This document shows, piece by piece, positions 57,707 through 64,000 of a stretch of DNA of 64,000 bases. The translations under genes were made by a program, and so were the position numbers. The notes below the pieces were generated by a model. That model ran no database searches, was not told where the DNA came from, and worked only from the letters and a program-made list of their open reading frames with translations. The stretch comes from Lycorma delicatula (Eukaryota > Arthropoda > Insecta > Hemiptera > Fulgoridae), in NCBI RefSeq assembly GCF_047948215.1, contig NC_134460.1, positions 16,055,501-16,119,500 of the forward strand, in the 5' to 3' direction. How positions within the stretch are numbered: the first letter of the stretch is position 1; each line of letters begins with the position of its first letter.

Positions 57707-58699
57707 CTTAGTATACTTGATTACTTTTTTATAATCGTAATTTATTTTTCTCGGAAAACCACAAAAAAAATTCACATAAAATAATGTAATTATAAAAGAA
57801 AATAAAAGTTTATAGCAAAATTAAAGCATTTTTTTTTTTTTAATTATTGATTACATTTAAAAAATACGTTTACAATAAATTATATTGAAAGTAGTTTAAA
57901 AGTGTTATAATATTTAAAAAAAAACCCTTTCGGCACACCGGAAGGCGAAGGTAGATTACCGGTGCTAAGTATGGGATAAAAATGATTTCCACCTTAAAGT
58001 TAAGAAAAACTTCATATTTACTCGATACAAAAATAACTGCACGTGAAAAAAAATTTCACACGTTTAGCGTACGACAATTTTAGCCCATCTTACAATTCCG
58101 GTAATATTTTGGTCGTCCTTGCCGTAAGGGTTGGTCATATCAAAAATTGTTTCAGACAAAAGCTTTAGGTAATGTTTAGAGGATTAACGATCACTTTAAA
58201 CAGATTCGATATTGTGCCTATTAAGGGAGGTATGATTTTTTTTGTCTTCAAAACCCCATTTTTTCCATCATTTCCATCAATTAAAACTAATGAATGCAGT
58301 AATCTATATTATTAATATAAGGAAGTAATAATAAATAAAAAACTAACATTAGTAAAATAAAAAGATGGCTCTAAACAAAATTGACTTCCTGTGATAACTT
58401 TGTACGTAGTTATGATTGTGTGAGGGAGTGTGCACGTGAATGCGACAAGATAGCAAAATTTCTCGAATGTTCCGACTCTCGTCCTCCATCGGATTCGCGC
58501 CATAATTCGTCAACAAAAAAGAACTGCGTGTGTCAAAATGTGTTACGTTGATGAAGAGAAATATTTATAAAAAACTGTAACAAAAATTAATATAAGGAAA
58601 AAAAAGAATTGGAAGAAAATAAATAATAAATTAAACGTAAACTGTAATAAAAGTAACACCAAAAAAAAAAAAATTCTATAATCAAATAAAAAAAAAATT
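57707..58699. other. No gene recognised
   Basis: A patch at 58380-58500 with higher GC is probably repeat. Frame 58312-58503 (-) has no domain. Confidence 0.45.
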
Positions 58700-59340
58700 C
58701 TAAAATAAAATCCTTTTAATTTTGAAGTTTTTTTTACAAGAGTTGTTTGTTTATTTATATTCACAAAATTATCGACAAAAACCTGCAACGAAAATCACCC
58801 CTTGTACTGCTTTCAATAACTCTTCAAAATTAAAAAAAAAAATCCGTTCTGGAGTTACGAGTATAAGGTGATTTATAGGCCGCACCGAAAACTATTTTTA
58901 GAGGTGGTGGTAATTTAGCAAAAACTTTTTTTACAAAATTGTTTATTGATATTCACAAAATTATAAAAATATATATATATAACTTTAATTATGCAAAATC
59001 GGGAGACGATTTCGTTTTTCCCCCTGTATCTCCCATCCGCTGACCTTCTTAATTGAAAATTTAATAGCGCCGATGTCCCTTCTATAATAATATTATAGTC
59101 AAGTTTGGTGAAAATCGGTCAAGTATTTCTGGAGATATAAGGCGATTTACACACCAACATGCATACATATATGCGCACATTTTATCGCGGAAATTTCGGT
59201 TTTACGGAAGTTTCGATGCCATCTTTCGGTTTTCTGGTATCCTTAGGGGGTCACTTCGTCAAGACTCGGTGAGAACCGGATATGCCCGGTGTTGACCGAT
59301 TATTATACTTTCGCTTCTATATAGCTATAGCTGCTATACA
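58700..59340. repeat. Unclassified repeat with internal sub-repeats
   Basis: A block of about 30 bp (ATTGTTTATTGATATTCACA at 58936) recurs in diverged form at 58740. 59030-59340 is GC-rich with TGGTGAAAATCGGTCAAGTA, the type of sequence seen at ends of insect non-autonomous elements. Boundaries not defined. Confidence 0.45.
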
Positions 59341-59499
59341 GACGGGAAAGAAAAAATTAATTAAAATCTAAAACTACATTTTTTGGTTGCTGAACAGTAA
59401 CCGTAAAAAAATTAAATAAGTACTATACAGTACTTATTTACCGACTTGACCCGGATATTTTTTACCATCTACTGCCTGTCATAAGAGAACCGCTTGGCA

Positions 59500-59690
59500 G
59501 ACTGTTCACGGGTCCTAAATCCAAAACTTCAACATCCTACAGCTAATCGTTTTTGAGTTATTCGAGATACATACGTACGTACAGACGTCACGCCAAAACT
59601 AGTCAAAATGAATATTTCCGTTGAAATATGAAAACCGAAATTTGTTCTGATCGTTATACTTCCTTTACTTCGTACAAGGAGTAAAAATTA
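59500..59690 (-). mobile_element. Terminal-repeat family 1, minus-strand copy
   Basis: Reverse complement begins ACTCCTTGTACGAAGTAAAG at 59685 and continues with AATATTCATTTTGACTAGTT and AAAAACGATTAGCTGTAGGA, matching 15228-15440 and 63905-64000. Confidence 0.8.
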
Positions 59691-59945
59691 CAAGGACACC
59701 TATGTGTCACGATAAAAAATGATTCTGATCAAACTACTTTAATTTTGCAACCGACAGGTCTAAAAAGGCGAATAAATAAAAAATTAAAGCTTGAATAATC
59801 TTCTTGACCGTATACTTCAGATTTAAAAAAATAATCAAATTAAAAAAAAGATCGGCGAGAAAAAACATTTAAAAAAATTTTAAAGTATTTCTCCGCGTTT
59901 GATCGAGCCCATAGGGGAAATAAAGTTTATCAGCGACTGCAATAA

Positions 59946-60247
59946 CCCACCGGGTTGGTCTAGCGGTGAACGCGTCTTCCCAAATCAGCTGATTTGGAAA
60001 TCGAGAGTTCTAGCGTTCAAATCCTACTAAAGTAAGTTATTTTTACACGGATTTGGATACCGGATCGTAGATACCGGTGTTCTTTGGTGGTCGGGTTTCA
60101 ATTAACACATCACAGGAACGGTCGAACTGAGACTGTAAAAGACTACATACACTTCATGTACACTCATACATATCATCCTCATTCATCCTCTGAAGTATTA
60201 TCTGAAAAGTAGTTACCGGAGGCTAAACAGGAAAAAGAAAGAAGTGA
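59946..60247 (+). mobile_element. Complete SINE family 1 with 10-bp target duplication
   Basis: Starts CCCACCGGGTTGGTCTAGCG, contains the palindrome CCAAATCAGCTGATTTGG, B-box-like GCGTTCAAATCC, and ends CTAAACAGGAAAAAGAAAGA. ACTGCAATAA occurs at 59936-59945 and 60248-60257. Same architecture and start point as the copy at 34663. Confidence 0.92.
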
Positions 60248-60257
60248 ACTGCAATAA

Positions 60258-61469
60258 AATAGTTTAAATCTTAAAATTTTACATTTAATTTATTTTTTCC
60301 GATTTTGCTAAACGGAAATGTTCCATTTTAAAGGTAAAAGGCCACTTTTGTCTTTAACGCTGCATATCTCCCTATCTAAGCAACGTAGCGATAAAATAAA
60401 TAAAAAAAAGGGTTTTCATCTAGACGATTTAGCTTTAATGATAAATTGTGAAGTCTTTAATGTAGCGTCACAGTTTTTGGCTTTTCTTCATTTTGTGCCG
60501 AGGCATTGAAATCTATTGAAAGACTGTGACCGGACCGAGTATCATCCGCTCTCAGCTTAACCTAAGATATGCAACGTTTAAAAATAATAATTGCAATTGC
60601 CGTTTAGAAAAAAAGCATCTTAAAAACAGTAATTGTAATTATTGTTTTTAACAGATGGTAAATTTAAAAATTTTAGGAGGCTCTCTAGTAACACGGGAAC
60701 GGCCAGCAAAGCGGTTCCTGACCGTCTTGTTATATGTTTTTATGTGCGATAACACTTGCATCATAATTTTTCATCCTAGTAATATATTTATATAGCTTCG
60801 TAAAGATTTTATTACAATCTATTTTTTTTTATTTTAATGGATTTATTTTTAATAAGTTAAATAAGAATCTTTTTTTTTTTAAATTACTTTACAAAACAGA
60901 TAAACTTTATCGTAATATTTAAAAAAAAAAATTATAAATATTAAGGGAGATTAATTATTATTTTAAATAAAATGTAATAAATATAAAATAATCGACAAAT
61001 CTTGATTTAATTTAATTATATCGAACGTCTATATAAGAAATGTCTTTATAAGAAAACGTCTATATTAACGTGTTACTCGCACAGCAATATACTCATACGT
61101 ACGCACACACACATGTACACATGTTTTCGGTTGTATTTGAATTGTACAACGCTTGTTCAGTACTGTCTGACGGTAGCCAATCAGAGCGAAGGAAGCCAGC
61201 TGCGTTTGTTAAAACTCCCGTCCCTCTCTCGCCCCTCGACGCATTAGTTAGACTGATTTTGCCTCATCCCAAAAAAATTAAATAAAAAAAGATTTACCTC
61301 TAAAATTCCTCTTAGCAAAAGTCCTCTGTCAACGTATAAACTATACAATTTTATAAATTATGTTATGGTATTATTTTATCATTATCTCTTGAACTATTTA
61401 ATTATTTTTTTTTTTTTTTTTTTATTATTAAAGCATTTGTTACTATAAGAAATTTATTTTATTTCGCTC
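60258..61469. other. No gene recognised
   Basis: AT-rich with scattered GC-rich patches (60490-60740, 61060-61270). The frame 61070-61285 has a CA-rich start and no domain. Confidence 0.45.
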
Positions 61470-62047
61470 TTCTCCATCATCGCTCACCCAGTTTCCTTTT
61501 TAGCCTTTCCCGTTTTCCCCTTTTCTCTTTCCACCTTTTCCACGTTTTCCCGCGCGTAAATCGGTCCATTAGTTTTTTTATCTTTAGCGGACACACATAC
61601 GAACATGCATTTTTTATATATATATATATAGAATAAAAAAGTCTATTTGAATATTTGTTTGTTTCGTAAATATGTCGACACCGGCCCCACCTAGCGGGTA
61701 CAGTTTTTGCAAAAATATTTATTTTCACGTAACTAATATTCATATTCTGAATACGAACCAAATCGGTCCATAAATATAATTTTTCTAAATATCTCAACCC
61801 CGGCGCCAACTAGCGGGACCATTTTTTGCGGGGATAATTCTTTCCATTTAAGTAACACGTATTCTGAATACGAGGCAAATCGGACCATAAATACAATTTT
61901 TCAAAATATCTCGACCAAAGCGCTACCTAGCGGGTCCAAACTAATTCAGAAACCTTCCCTGGCATGCGTCCAACCGTTCCCTAAATTTTCATGCTATCGG
62001 ATGAACGGTTTAGAAAGGCTTAAGAGACACACAGACAGACAAACATT

Positions 62048-62098
<51 letters not shown>

Positions 62099-62100
62099 CT
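61470..62100 (+). mobile_element. Repeat family 2 copy containing a ~118-bp tandem repeat
   Basis: A polypyrimidine tract and CCGCGCGTAAATCGGTCC (about 61548) match 56135. A TA run (61615-61630) follows, then three units of a tandem repeat marked by CTAGCGGG at 61691, 61810 and 61927. The end has AGAGACACACAGACAGACAA and a TA microsatellite (62051-62094). The minus-strand frame at 61477-61809 is an artefact of the repeat. Confidence 0.75.
61652..61960 (+). repeat. Tandem repeat, 2.5 units, period 117-119 bp
   Basis: Each unit has CCxxxxCxACCTAGCGGG, then TTTTTGCxxxxATA, TATTCTGAATACGA, CAAATCGG(T/A)CCATAAATA and TTTTTC. The minus strand of the core is CCCGCTAG(G/T)TGGCGC-like. Confidence 0.85.
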
Positions 62101-63440
62101 TACTTAATAAACTTCTTATCAAATGTTACAACCCTCAGTATCGATGAACTGAAGGCGAACGTTCGACAGAAATCAATGCCCTTGACAACAATGTGCAAAA
62201 CGTTGCTGTCAAAGTTCTTGCGACACCTGACGCAAATTCAGGTGAGACAGTCAGTATCATCGCTTGGAACATTTTTTACAAATATAAAACATATATTACA
62301 AAAATATAGTATATATCCCCAACGACAAATGTTTTCCAGCGATTCATCTCAAAGCTACCTCCAAAAATTTTAATAAATAATAATTACCTCTAAAAGTTTT
62401 TTTCTCTATTTTCTTTTTATATGATAGATTTTAATCATTATGTAATTATTTCAACGAATATTACGCTACTGGCTTTTTTCATCTACAATACTAACCGGTC
62501 ACTACACCGAATACTTAGTACAGGATTCGAAACTTTTAATAATTTGAAGTATACGGGTTTCAAAAAAGTCGGTTTCCATCTTAACGGTTACCTGTCTTCC
62601 GTACGGGTAAAAAAATATTTCCTACTATTTGAGATATTTCCATGCAAGAAACTTGCAAACTTATGGACGGAAGGGCAAGAAACGAAAAGGACCTAATCCG
62701 GTTGTTACCGTAAGTTAGTTAATCCCCCACAATTTTGAAACGGTGAAACATTCGTGATTACAGTAATCATATGGTCCTTCCAGGTTACGTAACATTTCAG
62801 AAAAGTCGGTTTAGTAGTTTTTTGCGTGAAAAACAGACTCTCAGAAACTACTAGATTTTTAAATACGGTATAATAGAATTTAAGTTAAACTCTACAAGTT
62901 TGTTTAACAGAGTTATTCTACTTCAAACCTAAAAAAACGTGTTTTTCGTCACTGAACTTTTCTGTTCTACGCTGGATATCGTGAAAATAAGGGATGATGG
63001 TACTGTTTTTTTTTAATTCTATTTTACAGGTCAAAAAACATAAGAAACCATCAATTTTACCCCTTATATAACGCCTTAAAAATTTCAGTATGACTTATTT
63101 CACAGGGGAACTGAAATCCGAGCGAAATTTACGCTAGCCGTAACTTTACAAAGAAGCGTTTTCGGACATATGTTTGTACGTGAACTTTTTCCTTTATTTC
63201 AAGATCTAGAATCGGTTCCCAAATTATTTCCCTTTCTTCCTAAATCACCCTGTATTTACGATAAATAAAATAGAACTGATAGTTACCGTTTATTTAATGT
63301 TCCATTTCGGACAAACCTCAAATCAGGTGACTTTTTATTAATACAAAAGTGCACGTTAAAACAATCGCACGCGCGCGAATAGAAATTTGATATCGCATAT
63401 CACTAAATATTTAAAATTAAATAAGTAAAACGAATGAAAA
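62101..63440. other. No gene recognised; old repeat sequence
   Basis: Scattered segments such as AAAAGTCGGTTTAGTAGTTT (62800) look like ends of insect repeats. Frames at 62176-62373 and 62421-62696 have no domain. Confidence 0.4.
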
Positions 63441-63528
63441 TTGCAACAACGGGAAAAGACCCGTTGTTGCAACGAGTCTTTTCGTTTTCGTTTTGACGGT
63501 GGGGGGGTTTCCCCCCCCCCGTCAAAAC
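63441..63528. repeat. Two adjacent perfect hairpins
   Basis: 63441-63453 and 63460-63472 are 13-bp exact inverted repeats with a 6-base loop. 63490-63499 and about 63519-63528 (GTTTTGACGG / CCGTCAAAAC) enclose a G-run facing a C-run. Unusual GC richness for the region. Confidence 0.85.
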
Positions 63529-63904
63529 ACTTTATCTTTTCTTTTTTGGGATTCCTCAGACATAAAACTTCGAGAAATTAAAAAAAAAGACCATACCCCT
63601 TTTTGACTGATTATCATACTTTTCCTTCTTGCAGTATACCTTTAGATCTATGCCAGGAAAATAGAATGAAAAATATTTTCGATCGATTTATACATATATT
63701 CTGTGTATTTTTAAATTAAAAAAATTATAATAAAAAGTCATTTAATAAAAATTTCCGAAAAAACTTATAAGATGATCATTAGAGAGAATTTATCTTAAAA
63801 AATAAAAAAAAAACGTAAAAAGTGATCCATTTTGTTAATAAATAAATAATTCAAAATGCATGAAAAAATAGTTTCTTAATACCCGTTTTAATTTTAGTTC
63901 ATTT

Positions 63905-64000
63905 TTACTTCCTTGTACGAAGTAAGAAATTATTGTGATCGCGAAAAATTTCGATATTCAGATTTAAACTGAAATATCCATTTTGACCATCCCTGAATCC
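63905..64000 (+). mobile_element. Terminal-repeat family 1, cut by the window end
   Basis: TTTTTACTTCCTTGTACGAA begins the element; GTGATCGCGAAAAATTTCGA and AAATATCCATTTTGACCA follow, matching the copies at 15.2 and 59.6 kb. Confidence 0.8.

Noticed and set aside
61477..61809. 110-codon minus-strand frame with basic tail
   Set aside because: Arises from the polypyrimidine tract and the tandem repeat of family 2.

Overview
The window is nuclear DNA from an arthropod, almost certainly an insect and probably a hemipteran. It is strongly AT-rich, nearly all non-coding, and full of old transposable elements. The host assignment is inference: exon 1 of WDFY2, a P450 leader exon and a C2H2 zinc-finger gene show an animal, and the repeat mix (R1-, I-, Jockey- and RTE-like non-LTR elements, Tc1/mariner and piggyBac remnants, tRNA-headed SINEs) is typical of insects. 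There are no operons, CRISPR arrays, plasmid-type origins or intact bacterial genes, and almost every long open frame is either a shadow or a piece of a decayed element.

Layout. 0.7-2.5 kb: two inverted, rearranged pieces of an R1-like reverse transcriptase. 2.57-7.98 kb: copy A of a 5 kb duplication whose copy B lies at 26.80-31.53 kb in the same orientation. Copy B carries more of a Tc1/mariner (IS630-type) transposase at its left edge, a later RTE-like LINE insertion with target-site duplication, and a decayed 71-codon frame also present in copy A. 8.6-11.1 kb: a nearly complete but endonuclease-deleted RTE-like LINE with its 5' leader. 14.8-17.4 kb: an I-like ORF1 fragment and an internally deleted Jockey-like element. 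17.4-25.8 kb: AT-rich, with only a short duplication, a SINE and hairpins.

Host genes. A P450-type first coding exon (31.66 kb, +) and the first coding exon of WDFY2 (33.85 to 33.69 kb, -) both end in good splice donors and point towards each other, so their transcription units should overlap, or one is a fragment. The 33.85-34.37 kb interval looks like a promoter and may fire in both directions. Further right, a minus-strand zinc-finger gene can be pieced together from exon-like segments at 53.1 and 48.9 kb and a tandem C2H2 array at 44.5-43.5 kb. It carries stops and frameshifts, and its introns are filled with R1-like, I-like and mariner-like remnants.

36-64 kb is otherwise element debris: a CCHC gag-like fragment, a piggyBac C-terminus next to a mariner tail, two copies of a protein family repeated widely in arthropod genomes, a 0.5 kb foldback, several SINE copies (two with clear target-site duplications), a 118-bp tandem repeat with a CTCF-like core, and terminal repeats of a short element family present three times. 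The most rewarding items are the direct 5 kb duplication, the head-on first exons, the compensated frameshifts in the zinc-finger array, the many local hairpins that look like template-switch products, and the tandem CTCF-like repeat.
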